Below are positions 1 to 11,003 of a stretch of DNA of 64,000 bases, piece by piece (the stretch's first letter is position 1; the number at the start of each line of letters is the position of its first letter). The notes under the pieces are model-generated. The model was not told where the DNA came from. It did no database searches and saw only the letters and a program-made list of their open reading frames with translations. Made by a program: the position numbers and the translations under genes. The stretch covers positions 83,600,012 to 83,664,011 of the forward strand of contig NC_087062.1 in assembly GCF_963678635.1 (NCBI RefSeq). The letters are read 5' to 3'. The stretch comes from Symsagittifera roscoffensis (Eukaryota; Xenacoelomorpha; Acoela; Convolutidae).

Positions 1-354
1 ATTATAGGGGGGGAGGCAATTCGTTACTAGGTATCAGAGTGGGAAGGGGAGAACAGTTAAGGTTAAGAAAATAGCACCAAAACGAAGAGCGAAACAATTT
101 TCTCAAGTTGTTTACTTTTCAAGACTGAAAATCAACTCCATTTTCAAATCCGGGGCTCGCTCTTACCAGTTTGGACCCCATCGGGATTCTCAAGGATCTT
201 GTCGTTGGTACTAACTTATGACATCCAAATAATTCAAAAACAATTGGTTGTTCTTTATGAGCCTGGGATCATGATTTGCTTCAATATCCTATTCTTCCGT
301 CAAAATTCGTTTCACATTAGGAAAGTTTTATTATTACAATTAAAATCAAAACAT
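1..354. other. Unassigned sequence before the minisatellite
   Basis: No convincing coding region, RNA gene or repeat is visible. The stretch is AT-rich and ends where the 30-bp minisatellite begins. Confidence 0.5.
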
Positions 355-1535
355 CGAAACTGGACAACTTATAAGTCTAAAAACCAAACACGGACATCGT
401 GCGACTCACAAAGCTAAAAACGGAATTGTTCGACTCAAAAAGTCAAAAACGGACATCGTTCGACTCAAAAAACCTAAAACGGAATCTTTCGACTCAAAAA
501 AGCAAAAACTGACATCGTTCGACACAACAAGTCAAAAACGGACATTTTTCGACTCAATAAGTCAAAAACAGGCATCGTTCAACTCAAAAAGTCGAAAACG
601 GACATCGTTCGACACAAAAAGCCGAAAACCGAAAGCTTGAATCAAAAAATCGAAAACCGACATTGATTGAGTCAAAAAAGCAAAAAGAGACATCGTTCGA
701 CCCAAAAAGTCAAAAGAGGACATCGACTTAAAATTCGAAAAAGGACTTTGTTCGACTCAAAAAGTCAAAAAGGACAACGTTCGACTCAAAAAGACGAAAA
801 CTGACATTGTTCGGCTCAACAAGTTGAAAATGGACACCGCTTGACTCAAAAAGTCAAAAAACGACATTGTTTGATCAAAAAATCGAAAGCGGACATCCTT
901 CGACTCAAAAAGTCAAAAAGAGACACCGTTTGACTCAAAAACTTGAAAACGGACATCGTGCGACTCAAAAAGTCAAAAAGGCCAACGTTCGACTCAAAAA
1001 GTTGAAAAAGGACGTCGTTCGACTTAAAAAGTTGAAAAAAAACATTGTTCGACTCAAAAAGTCGAAAAAAGGCCTCGTTCGACTCACAAAGCTAAAAACG
1101 GAATCGTTCGACTCATAAAGTCAAAAACGATATGGTTAGACTCAAAAAGTCAGAAACGGACATCGTTCGACAAAAAAAGTCAGAAACGGACATCGTTCGA
1201 CATAAAAAGTCAAAAACGGACATCATTCGACTTAAAAAATCAACATTGGACATCGCTCGACTCATAAAGTCAAAAACGATATGGTTAGACTCAAAAAGTC
1301 AGAAACGGACATCGTTCGACAAAAAAAGTCAGAAACGGACATCGTTCGACATAAAAAGTCAAAAACGGACATCATTCGACTTAAAAAATCAACATTGGAC
1401 ATCGCTCGACTCAAAAAGTCAAAAACTGACATCGTTCAACTGAAAAAGTCAGAAACGGACTTCGTCCGACTCAAAAAAGCAAAAACGGACATCGTTCGAC
1501 TCAAAAAGGCAAAAAAGGACATTGTTCGACCGTTT
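355..1535. repeat. ~30-bp minisatellite, about 39 units
   Basis: The segment is a head-to-tail array of imperfect ~30-bp units built around AAAAAGTCAAAAACGGACAT followed by CGTTCGACTC. Because most units are a multiple of three, several frames stay open and translate to a degenerate ten-residue repeat of the type LKKSKTDIVR, with K, S, T, D and R dominating. Units differ by substitutions and by one- or two-base length changes, so no single frame runs through the whole array. There is no unique spacer between units, which rules out a CRISPR array. I regard it as non-coding satellite sequence upstream of the VAMP-like gene. Confidence 0.9.
1112..1409. repeat. Recent 149-bp higher-order duplication inside the minisatellite
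   Basis: The block starting CTCATAAAGTCAAAAACG at 1112 recurs at 1261 and appears identical over about 149 bp (five minisatellite units). The individual 30-bp units are much more divergent from each other, so this block was duplicated recently. Because 149 is not a multiple of three, the duplication shifts the open frame. Confidence 0.85.
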
Positions 1536-2230
1536 CGGTTGATTCATTAGTCTCGCACCTCAGCGCGGTTTCTAAAATAGGTGGTCGGTCTAATTTTTGG
1601 GCGCCCACTAAAGTAGCTAATGTTTTTTTTTCATTTTCCCTAAAAGTAAAACTGGTCTGTACTTTGCATCATATATGGTCAATATGGTGTCGATTACTGA
1701 AAAGCAGGACGCATGAAAAAATTTTGTTCATTTACGCTTAAATTTGACCTCCGTCAAAAATTTATTTTACCCACTCAACGATTTGCATATAAAATACGGT
1801 TTGTAGGACGACCTTTTGATATCGAAATCTAAACCAAGCTCGACATAATCGTTTCGATTTCAATTAAGAACGCTTAATTGGGTTTGGGCTTACGAGCCCA
1901 TAATTCGAACCTGAAATCTCAACGCAATTAGACCAAAATGATCATGACTATACATGAACTCTGCGAGAAGTTTTGACAAAGATCGGTTGTCAAGTCGGTT
2001 TGTTTGTCTGACTTGTTTTGAAAGCAAAGTGTGTCGAATACGGTACCATAGTTAGTTTAGTTTAAATGGTTGAATATCGACGCAACAAAGATTTGAACGC
2101 ATTTGTAGAGATCTTAGTCACTGGTTAGTAATATTTATCACCCTTCTTTAAAATAGCCATCTCATACCCTAAGTTTGAAGCTATCTTCATAAACAACTTG
2201 TGAAAGTTCAGTTTTTATCTGCTAGATAGC
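1536..2230. other. Upstream flank of the VAMP-like gene
   Basis: No gene is visible. The promoter of the VAMP-like gene is presumably within or near this stretch, but I cannot point to a TATA box or another core element with confidence. Confidence 0.4.
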
Positions 2231-2327
2231 ATTAACGGAGGAGTTAGCACTGTCTCGAATAAAAAGGAGAGAACATCAACTAGACGCAACGACGGTGTAC
2301 ACTCATTGGTAGATAATTTAGTTAGCG
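2231..2327 (+). other. Putative 5' UTR exon of the VAMP-like gene
   Basis: A good donor (GCG|GTAAGT) lies at 2328, and an acceptor (TTGGTTTTAG) ends at 2619, 56 bases before the VAMP start codon. Together they would define a 5' UTR intron of 292 bp. The candidate exon resembles the leader just upstream of the start codon: both contain an AGCATnAnnGGAGGAGT core followed by A/G-rich sequence. That suggests the leader exon was duplicated. The exon's start is not defined by the sequence; 2231 is only where the resemblance begins. Confidence 0.35.
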
Positions 2328-2390
2328 GTAAGTTTTTTCTCCATAAAACTCTTTAGCTTTTAAAATTTTTAAGAAAAAACTGTAGACAAA

Positions 2391-2578
2391 AATGAACTGA
2401 TTTCGTATCCACATACATTCAAGGAGACATCACTATTCTAAACGCTATTTAAGTTCTTCAAAAGTAAAGACAAACTTAATTTATCGAATCAATTTTTTCG
2501 TGAGATTTCATCACAAAAAATTAGTGTCTAGAATGGTGATGTCTCCTTGAATGTCATGTAGATACGAAGTCAGTTCAT
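2391..2578. repeat. Foldback (hairpin) element in the 5' UTR intron
   Basis: Bases 2391-2441 and 2527-2578 are inverted copies of each other, roughly 85-90% matching by eye, with a ~85-bp spacer. The arms contain ACATTCAAGGAGACATCA and its complement. The structure is typical of a MITE-like or foldback repeat. No target duplication was recognised. Confidence 0.75.
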
Positions 2579-2675
2579 TTTTTCAAGATTTTTTTTTAAA
2601 TAGATTTCATTGGTTTTAGACAGCATCAGGGGAGGAGTAAGAAGTGCTTCTTTGAAAGAGGAAAAAAGAGCAACC

Positions 2676-2747
2676 ATGTCAGCGACCAGTCAGACCAGAC
2701 TGAACCAGACCCAAGCTCAGGTGGATGAGGTCGTGCAAATTATGAGT
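2676..2747 (+). CDS. VAMP/synaptobrevin-like R-SNARE, coding exon 1
   Basis: This exon encodes the first 24 residues of a vesicle-associated R-SNARE, including the family signature TQAQVDEVVQIM at the start of the SNARE helix. It ends at a consensus donor, ATG AGT|GTGAGT, in phase 0. The frame continues at the acceptor TTACAG at 24665, and the joined reading places the two halves of the SNARE helix in register with known VAMPs with no gap. R-SNAREs sit in vesicle membranes and pair with Q-SNAREs to drive fusion. The start was chosen as the only ATG in frame after the preceding acceptor at 2619. The N-terminal tail before the SNARE motif is only about ten residues long. Confidence 0.9.
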
Positions 2748-5700
2748 GTGAGTCGAACTTTCCGTTCAAACTGGGTTTTTGGCTTTTGAAAAAAATCCGT
2801 TTTTATTGATTATAATCACTTTACTTCATTTTCATTGCATGTGAAAACGAGTTTTTAAGTCAAACTAATATTATTAAACTGCAGCGGGGTAAGTTCAATT
2901 CTTGCAAATTTTCATACCTTTTCGAATATAAAAACAATGATAAACAAAAATCAGAGGTTCGAATTATAACCCTTTGAAACGACATTTTTTTCTGTGACAA
3001 ATATAAAAACTATTTAAAAAATAAATCCACCCAGCATTTTGAGCGTGAAAAAAAAGATCGATTCATTGGTATCAGATTAATATAACCTATCCCAATATAC
3101 CTGGTTTCAATCTACACACATTTTGTTACTTCCCTCACGCATTGCTTCCCAATAAACGTCACCTCACATACCAAAAGATGATTAATGGGCACGAAAAATG
3201 CAGTGTAGATATAGCATCCAACGTTTCTGCGCTCCCGCAAGATAGCTTACCGTAACTTTACCCCTTTCTGGATCAGATTAAGCTGGATGCTGCTACTAAC
3301 CAAAAAACCAACATTATCAAAGCAAGAAGGATATTGAAACCCAAGTGGCAAAAAGTGGAGAGACTTGAATGAGAGACATCAATTGCTTTAATTGAGGGTA
3401 GAATTGCGTTGGGTAAAAGAGATTAATAATTAGGTTGTTTCATAGGGTACGATTTCATGTGCTATAAAAAAAAATTGATTAAATTGCTCAATAAATCGTA
3501 TTCACAAAAACTGGAGCAACTAAGTGTTGTGCTGACAGCAGAAACGGTTTGGGCAACAGTTGTTGAAACAAAAATACGACAAAACATACGAAAATGGTAT
3601 TTTCAAAAATCTTTCCTGAATTTTTGTTAATTTTCTGAAAGCTCTAAGAGTCGGTCAAAAATTGTTCAAAAACAAACGCTGATTTAAAATATTAGACGGG
3701 GAAAAATAACTTTACTTCATTGTGAGTGATAGTCAAATCTACAATTCAAATCGTTTTTTTTTATTTTGAAAAAAGTAGCCTCATAATAATTTACTTCATT
3801 ATGAAAGTGAGTCGAATTCACAATTCAAATAGTTTTTTTTGTTCTGGAAAATAGTAGCATCATAAACCTCTACCTCAATATGAGTGTTATTCGAATCCAC
3901 AAAACAATTTTTTTTTGCTTTGGAAAAAGTAGCATCATAATAATTTAGTCCACTATGAGTCTGAGTCGATTAAATATATTTGGCTGAACAAAAATTTGAA
4001 AAATTTGTGAAAAAACTACTAAGCAAGTTTTGTCATCAGAAAAATTTGTTTCAATTAATTTTATTTTAGAAACAAACTGTCTGTTTCCAATTTAGTTAGT
4101 TTTTTCCGTCTAATTTAAAGAACTGAATAAAAAAATTGCACAATTTTTTTCCACATAAAACGGAAAAATTTCATTAGATATTGATTCTAATTAATTTCTG
4201 GCTCATCTAATAAATCAGATAACAAAATTAATCGGCAACAAAAGTAAGCTTGAAAAAAAATTCTCATGAGCAAGGACCCACAACATTGGCGCGCAGAGAG
4301 TTAAATTCTTCTGCTTTAAAAACATGTATACCTTGTTAAAAAAAGAAATACACATAATACTTCCTCTAAGTGACGAGAAAGAGTAATTTTTTTTTGCCAG
4401 TTTTTTGCTGATTTTAGTCTAAACAGCCCAAGTTTCATGCAGTTTTTCTCGACACTTTACTAAGAGAAGCAAGGGGTCGGTTGTTAGATCCCTTTGTTTC
4501 TATTACTATTAGTAACTAAAATTATAAGTCTCAGTTGAATTATATCATAGATCATAATCAATCTGGTTCTAAAGTTAAAATGATAGTTATATAAACAGAT
4601 AAATTAAAAAGGTTGATTAAATGAGTTATAAATGGTTGAACAATTGTCTTAAATACCAAAATAGGTTTGGGGTATTTAGTTTAGGTTACATTAATTTAAG
4701 TTAAAGAAAAAATTAGAATCTTACTTCTGTCAGTTCTGGATTGTTATATTTTTCAAAAGTAATTTTTATTAAACCGAAAAATAGTGATAAATAAAAAAGG
4801 TAAAAATTCTACTCGACTGAGTGAGTGAGCAAAATAATAATTCTGAAGATTCAGGTTGATTTGTTTCTCAGCTCTTTGGCTGAGACAAACTTGCACCTGC
4901 AGTCTAGACTCCAAACTTCATTTCCCCTTTTTCCTCATACTTTTGATGAAACTGAAGTTTGCAACTTATTGATTTTTTGGTATAAAAAATCAATAACCTA
5001 AAAGATGAGGGCAATTTATCAGCGTTGCACCTGCCTTACTTAATTAAAAATTCAAAGTCTTTTGTTAGGATCGCAAAAGGACCGCGGGCATTGTCGCCGC
5101 GCTGTCTGCTTTTTAAGGCAAGACAGTAAACCAGTCCGCCTAACTTGCGAGATACTTGTTTTCAAAATTCAGGCTAAAAGCAACAGAAAATTGTCTTTTC
5201 TGATTTTTTGAAAGTCGAAATACGACTAAAGTTGTTCCAAGATACCTAAAATTGGAAGACAAAGTTTCCTGGGACCACTTTAAGAAGTTTTAAGAAAAAC
5301 ATATTTTTAGAATGGCCAATTTTGGGTAAAGTTTTCGGAATAGAAAATGAAATAATTTGTTTTTCTGGCATGTTTCTGGCTTTAATATCGAAGCATTAAT
5401 TTGCACTATTTTCGATTATAGAAAAATGGAGTTCAGTTTAGATAATCTTTCCCCGAAAATAAAGCTTGCATTTTGTTAGCTGATGTTCTGATAATTTACC
5501 ATAGCTTAAATCAAATAGGTGGTAAATGCTTCAGTTGCTTTTTCGGAGATTTTCGAATTTGATTATTCCCGGATTAAATTATTTTTTTTGCTATATCAAA
5601 AATTTACCAATAATATGATCAGGAGCTTTAAATTTGAAGCCATAAGGTTTTCACAAAACCAAAAAAGAATATTGAAAATTTTCAAAAATTTTGTCACCTT

Positions 5701-5818
5701 ATTTTTAGATCGACCAAAATGAAATTTCCGAGCTCTCCCAAAGCACTAAAAAGACCCTGTTTCGGTAAAATTTTTAGGCACTTTTTGGAAAATTTTGACC
5801 AAAAAATCGAGTTCTTTT
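2748..5818 (+). other. VAMP intron, part upstream of the Polinton
   Basis: This is about 3 kb of AT-rich intron with no supported gene. It contains the ~80-bp tandem repeat at 3707-3975 and a perfect hairpin at 4966-4996 (13-bp arms TTATTGATTTTTT, 5-nt loop). One open frame of 67 codons near 5519-5722 is AT-biased and resembles nothing I know. Confidence 0.6.
3707..3975. repeat. ~80-bp tandem repeat, 3.3 units
   Basis: Imperfect units start near 3707, 3787, 3867 and 3942. Each carries TTTACTTCATTATGAGTG, then CACAATTCAAAT, a T-run, and GAAAAAGTAGCATCATAAT. The units are moderately diverged. Confidence 0.75.
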
Positions 5819-5824
5819 GGCGCG
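5819..5824. other. Target site duplication, left (GGCGCG)
   Basis: GGCGCG immediately precedes the first base of the Polinton and is repeated exactly at 24136-24141, immediately after its last base. Six-base target duplications are characteristic of Polinton integration. Confidence 0.92.
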
Positions 5825-6056
5825 AGTAGTATTGTATCGTGTCCCGGATCCTAAGGGGGGGTCCTTCCTAAGGGGGGGGTCCTCACGTAAAGCAAAATCC
5901 TAGGAAAGGGGTCCTTAATTTTTTGGAGGACCCCTATCCTAGGATTTTGTAAATGATCGCAAGTTCCCACCCCTAAAGTAAAAGACCCCCTCCTTAGGAT
6001 CTTGTTAAGCTGAGCTCAACAACCGGGACGCGATACAATAATTCCTTCTAATTCCT
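5825..6056 (+). repeat. Polinton left terminal inverted repeat
   Basis: It is the inverted copy of 23902-24135. The outer ~135 bp differ only by a G-run length and one or two bases, while the inner ~95 bp are about 80% matching by eye. The repeat is itself an imperfect palindrome: ATTGTATCGTGTCCCGG at 5831 is mirrored by CCGGGACGCGATACAAT ending at 6039. It contains paired CCTAAGGGGGGG blocks. Confidence 0.93.
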
Positions 6057-6417
6057 TTGAAAGCGGTCCCTTTTCCCGCGATAATTAAAATTAATCGTCC
6101 TAATTCCTGAACTTTTCTTTTTTCGTCCTAGTTTCATGTGGATATCATTTCCTGGCTTTCTTTCTTTTCGTCAAAGATTTGTCATGCTATTAAAGTTTAT
6201 TATTCAAAACAAGCCTAAGGATTTCACACATTTGTTTGAATTAACACTTGGTTTGTGTCTACTAGTTTATTTGCCTGAAGCTATTTATGTTAAAACAGTG
6301 ATTGAGCTCAATACGAGTATTTTATTAGTTGTAAATTGGTAAAAACCAAAACATATACAAGTCGAAGTATAAAAAGGACGAAGAGTAAAAATCATCTGAA
6401 AATATATGTTTCAGACT
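6057..6417. other. Polinton subterminal region
   Basis: This is non-coding sequence between the left TIR and the 3' end of the polymerase gene. A 68-codon open frame on the + strand (6136-6342) is hydrophobic but has no recognisable relation to Polinton proteins, and I do not call it. Confidence 0.5.
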
Positions 6418-6935
6418 TTAATGTTTATTGTTTTGGTTTTCTTTGCGGTGTTTTTTAGATGGTCGTTCTTCTGAAGCTTCAGATAAAATAAATGGGTTTT
6501 TTATAGGGGGACGTTCACGGACTCGGCTACTAGAAGCTTCTTCTTCTTCTTGCAGCTCTGCTTCTGAGTAGGGCCGCTGTAAAAATCCCCAATCCGGGAG
6601 TGTAAAATCGGGAGAACTGTTATCAGTTTCATTGTATGAGTTGGCCCACTCGGTGTCCATGTAAATGTCTTCTAGAAAAGCATTTTCTTCAGCGGCTTTA
6701 TGGCCAAAGGGCACTGTCAAAATTCCGTCGAAAAGTAGAAAACGTTTTGAGTCGAATGGTGATAATGCAAGTTTGTTTTGTTTCACTGTCATATTGGTGT
6801 GACCTTTCGAAACTATATTATAGTTGTATACTCTCATTGTTTTTCCAGTGAATAATGTGTCCCTGAAGGTTTGGTGGACCAGTTCTCTCTGTGCACTCCG
6901 TTTAATTCCTTTGGCGCTCAATTTTTGAGTGCCTT
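6418..6935 (-). CDS. PolB: Protein-primed DNA polymerase B, exon 3 (C-terminal)
   Basis: This exon carries the C-terminal part of the Polinton polymerase. It begins after the acceptor TTGTTTAG and opens with a KGIKR motif, followed by the conserved stretch ending ALSPFDSKRF, which is typical of the thumb/TPR-distal end of this family. The last ~60 residues are an acidic then basic tail (EEEEASSS, later KKHRKEN) with no domain. The phase fits the donor at 7264 of the preceding exon, so an intron of 329 bp separates them. The exon ends at a TAA/TGA-free run up to the stop at 6418. The product is the replication enzyme of the element and acts in the nucleus. Confidence 0.85.
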
Positions 6936-7264
6936 CTAAACAATAGCAAAATTATTATTCTTTTCTACAACGTTGGGGATAGCTTCATTTCACTTCAGCA
7001 ACTCAATTTATACCGAACAAAATTTGATTCATTTTACCAAAAAAGAGCAGAAGACTCTAAATTATGATTAAAAAAGAGGAAACAAGAGGGAATATGTTGT
7101 CAGATAAATCAACGTTTAGGCAACATTGTATAATGTTGCCTAAATCAGCTAAATGCCCATAGTTTAATGCAACAAATTAAGGGGTGTAGGTAGGTTGGTG
7201 GTGGTATTTTTGTTCTGTAAAAGGTAGGAATGGGGGGTGGAAGGGTGGCTTAAATTTTATTTAC
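6936..7264 (-). other. Polymerase intron 2
   Basis: The donor AATG|GTAAAT at 7264 and acceptor TTGTTTAG|A at 6936 flank a stretch with stops in the polymerase frame. Splicing joins the conserved palm end to the KGIKR block in frame. Confidence 0.75.
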
Positions 7265-9836
7265 CATTAAGGACGACCGAATATAGTTTCGGTTTTAGGG
7301 CGATGAATTCTCTGATCGGCTTCCCACCAGTCTCGTCTTTGAACTTCAGCACAACTTTCTTGTTGGTATCCTCGAACAAGAAATGGTCCTTATCGTAATT
7401 TGAAAAGTCGAAATCAGCTTTTATTTTCTCCAAGTCTCGGTAAACGTCATCAGTTTTTATGGCGTAAATAAAACTATCCGTGTCGGAGTAAAGGAGTTCC
7501 AAGTTTAGATTTGGTTTCATTTTTTGATAGTGAAACTGAAACATGAAACGCTTGGCGAGGTCTAGGATGGTCGCACCAACTATCATAGGTTTATCCCACA
7601 ATATTTTTGTTACTGAAAAGCTAATTGTGGCTAATTGATCGTCAATGATTTGAAAGCTTTTCATTGTGCTCAGAGCTGTTTTTTGTAAAAGTTCTCTCTC
7701 ATTCCTTACAATCTCCAGCTTCTTTCTTCCTAACTTAGACTCCATTGTCTTACCGAAAGCTGAATTAACAATTAGCTTGTAGAAGTTCTCCTGGAATTTA
7801 TTTACCGCGGCTTTTCGTAGGCGGGTGTTGAGGTCGACAAAGGGTGCCATCCAGTGACTTTGGCGGAACTGAAGAACTTTTCCGAGGTGAGTTATTTTCA
7901 TTCCTAGCTCATGGTACAATTTTAGGGTAAGGTAGTGCAAAACATAACCTTCTTTAGGATGCAAGGTCTGTAGAAGCTTTGGCACTTTTGGCAGTGTGGT
8001 GATTCCCAATTTTCCCAACATGTCGACTTGCTCGTTGCTCATTGCACCGATGTCCACTACTTCACGAGAGGGGGCAAGGGGGTAATCAGCAAAGAAGTCG
8101 TGAAGCTCTTCGGGTATGGTTAAATTGACTTCAACTATATAACCCCATTCTGATGTTTCGCTGGTGAGCAGTATGTCTGCCAGACTTTTTTCAACTATTG
8201 AAAAATCGTTTAAGGGCAAAGGGCAGTGTTTCATTATCCCCCCGTACAAATTGTTTGCATCAATATTGAGGATGTAGCTTGATGGTTCTGAGGGCGAAAA
8301 ATCGTCGAGGTATTTATTGTTTGCTTTGTAAAATCGGCGCGCGTAAATCGACGACATGCCTCCTCGTATCATTCGCTGCACAAGGTCTAGATGTTCACGG
8401 TCCGTTAAGAGTTTCAGTTCGGGCTTACAAACTTTTAGAAAGGCGTCCCCGGAAAGGTTACTTGCCGTGAAGTAACAGGCGCAATCCAGCCCGTATGTTT
8501 GATAGCAAACTTCACGAAAAGCTTCGAAAACGGAAGCAAGCAATAGCACATCTGTAGTCAAGTACAAGTCGTGGTAATCACCAAGTGAGCCACACTTCAG
8601 TTCGGTGAAAACTTTAAGGGCATGATTGTACTCGCTTCTTGAAACACTCACATCACCTCCTGTTAGACTATTTTTCCACATTGCTCGTGGGGGAAGGCGA
8701 GTTTCTCGGAATTTTTCGAATGAGTTGAAGTATGAGTAGGGGTAATGCCCTTTCTGTTTCAACAGACTGACTTTTTCACGTGAGTGGCCGAGTTTTTCAA
8801 AATAGTTCTCCAGCAGAAAAAACTTTTCGTTGGGCAAATTATCGACAAGTTTTGCCAACGATGCCAGCATGAACCTATACGAATCGATGAATCTCAGATT
8901 TTCGTAGAGTTTTTTGATTTTTCCGTTTTGTCCGTGTACGTTTTTATGTAGACTGAGATTGTCAAGGATATATATTTTTCTTCAGATGCGGGTATTACGG
9001 AAAAAGTGTTTTCCGAATCGCTTTTTGCCAGCGCTTTGATTATAAAGTGTAAATCATAATTTGACAAATTATGAGCTACCACTGGAATGTAATTTGTTGT
9101 TTTTCTATTAACGTTACACTCATTGTGTGCCCAACCCAGAAACTTGTTGGTGTAATGGCAATGATCAAGTACCACTTGATCATTGTCGGAAAAATCATTC
9201 TCGCATATCCAACAAATTGTAGCATCTTCCCGTTCCTGGTCTGTTATACCAGTGAAAGTGTAATATTTCCTTTTTTCTACGTAAATTTGTCTCGCTAACG
9301 ATTCAAGGGAGCTAATTAGCTCTTCCATCACATTCGGTCCTCTTTTAAGCTCAAACTTTAACAGGTCTTTTTTCCCAAATTCGATTACTGCTAACGCGTA
9401 GCCGCACGGTTGATGGATTTCAATTGTTTGCGTGCTAGATTTTCGCGGATCAGGTTGCGGTCCGTATACTGGTAAGAGCAGTGACTCCAAATCAAAGTAG
9501 ATTACTCTGGGTACGTACCAACGAGCTGTTAAGTTTTTGAACTTGTGGTCATCTTTTCCCGGCTTGGGCATTGTTATGACGACATCTTCGTCTTGGTAGC
9601 ACAGTTCTTGATGTCTTCTCAAAGTTTCGAATGAAGCGCATGTGTGGAAACATTTGCGACAAATCTCAGATTGAAATCGGTGCACTTTGTGCCGCACGTA
9701 CTCGACCAGTTTCTGGAGATCACTTATCAACACATAGTGATATTTTGATCCATCTGTCAGCAGCAACAAGTCCACAATCAGGCTAGTAGTGAATCTGCTC
9801 GATACTCTTATGGGCAACAATTCGCCATCGTTGTAC
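7265..9836 (-). CDS. PolB: Protein-primed DNA polymerase B, exon 2 (exonuclease and polymerase domains; contains a frame change)
   Basis: This is the catalytic body of the polymerase. Reading 5' to 3' on the minus strand: a C2H2-like finger, exonuclease motif I (YFDLES, near 9500), an endonuclease VII-type zinc site (CWIC ... DHCH ... HNECN, near 9200-9090), exonuclease motif II (HNLSNYD, near 9070), exonuclease III with YHDLYLTTD, polymerase motif A (DANNLYG, near 8261), motif B (NSAFGKT, near 7760) and motif C (YSDTDS, near 7480). All catalytic acidic residues are present. The frame changes by -1 at a run of six A followed by C (8909-8915). Without that shift translation ends at 8894. The shift is either a one-base loss in a homopolymer or ribosomal frameshifting (see findings). 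Exon ends: acceptor TTCAG at 9837 and donor at 7264. Confidence 0.88.
8909..8915 (-). other. A-AAA-AAC heptamer at the polymerase frame change
   Basis: On the minus strand the zero-frame codons read TCA AAA AAC. The heptamer A_AAA_AAC fits the X_XXY_YYZ rule for -1 ribosomal slippage, and a -1 slip here enters exactly the frame that encodes the rest of the polymerase. A simple single-base deletion in the A run would look the same. Confidence 0.7.
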
Positions 9837-9957
9837 CTGAACAGAAAAATAATTTTTATACCTAGGTTTGAAATGAAATAAAAAGGGTGTTTGAATAGGT
9901 GAAGAACATTATTGAAGGAATTTTAAAATTTTTAGAAGGAAATTAGAATTTGCTTAC
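9837..9957 (-). other. Polymerase intron 1
   Basis: The donor TTCCG|GTAAGC at 9957 and acceptor TTTTTCTGTTCAG at 9837 define a 121-bp intron. Splicing keeps the frame and joins two stretches that are contiguous in the protein. Confidence 0.88.
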
Positions 9958-11003
9958 CGGAAGACGTTGATTTGACAATTGTTCAACTTTTCAAATCTGT
10001 CCATATCCATCAGACCCATTGGCATTTCGTATTCCCCATTGATTTTCACAATTCCTTCTTTGTCGAGATTGTAGGTTGAGACTTTGTTTTTCTCCAGCCA
10101 CCGTCTAGATGTGGGGTAGAGGGCCGGCTCATTCACATTGTGATATGCGGCAACAAAGGAGTAGATGTAGAGAAAGCAACGGTCATCATCTTTAGTGTTG
10201 ATATTTGTGAGCAGAGTAGATGCTGCGCTGAGTGCATCAGGTAGCTCGAGGTAGGATCCTGCTCTTATTGGTGAGAAGGCCGCGAAACTGATTTGCAATT
10301 TTTCAATTCTGTCAATAATCCATCCGCTACCATGAGAAGAGAACGAATTGACTTGGTTGACCATATGTTCAATCAGTTCCAAGAATTGAACCCCAGCTAT
10401 TCCCTCGAAGTACACTGTCAATGTCTTAGTGTTCAGAAACAGCATGGTCCTTTCGAAGTTTCCACTGTCCCCGTCTTGCACAGTGGGAATTTTGATCATT
10501 CCCACTTCCACATGGAATTGCACCTTGTTCGGACCCTCTTTGACCCTTTCCAGTATAAGAGCATCTATTTCCTCCTTGTTTTGCATCATGACTTGAAGCA
10601 AATCCATTTCTTTTTCACCAACTTTGAGATCGTATCGACGCAATTTGCCTCTGAACGCGCTTTCCGTCGGGGCAGCGGAAGACGTCGTCTCAATGCCGTC
10701 CCAAACAGGCAATGCGTGCTTCTTCAGCAAGTGTTGTCCATAGCTTTCCGCGGTGAGAAATATTGTATGGCAATAGATACAATGACTATTCGAAGTCATG
10801 TCATGTACCAGCTCGACGTGCTCTCGGGCTTCCGACAAACTCTCGAATGACTCTAGACACTCATCGCAAACAGTTTGAGGAGGAGGGGGAGGAAGGATCT
10901 TGTGAACTTTTTGCTCATGTCTTCTCAAGTTCCTTTTAGAGCTCAGTATTTTTCCGCACTGCTGGCAAGGAACAGGTGTCGCGATAGAAGTAGAGTTCGG
11001 CAT
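9958..11003 (-). CDS. PolB: Protein-primed DNA polymerase B, exon 1 (N-terminal zinc fingers)
   Basis: The exon encodes about 348 residues starting at an ATG at 11003. Three C2H2-type fingers are visible: CQQC...HEQKVH (residues ~14-34), CDEC...HVELVH (~45-66) and CIYC...HLLKKH (~73-95). A fourth C-x2-C finger lies at the start of exon 2. The rest of the exon is a conserved-looking N-terminal region without catalytic motifs; the terminal-protein function expected for protein priming may reside here, but that is inference. N-terminal fingers occur in many animal Polinton polymerases. Confidence 0.85.

Noticed and set aside
355-1535. CRISPR-like regular repeats
   Set aside because: The 30-bp units abut each other without unique spacers, they vary too much, and the context is a eukaryotic genome.
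867-1550. Lys-rich open frames of 83-103 codons
   Set aside because: They are by-products of the 30-bp minisatellite and change frame with unit length.
6136-6342. 68-codon + strand open frame in the Polinton subterminal region
   Set aside because: AT-driven hydrophobic translation with no similarity to Polinton proteins and no neighbouring + strand genes.
10293-10850. 185-codon + strand open frame
   Set aside because: Lies fully antisense to polymerase exon 1 with its zinc fingers; composition is that of a shadow frame.
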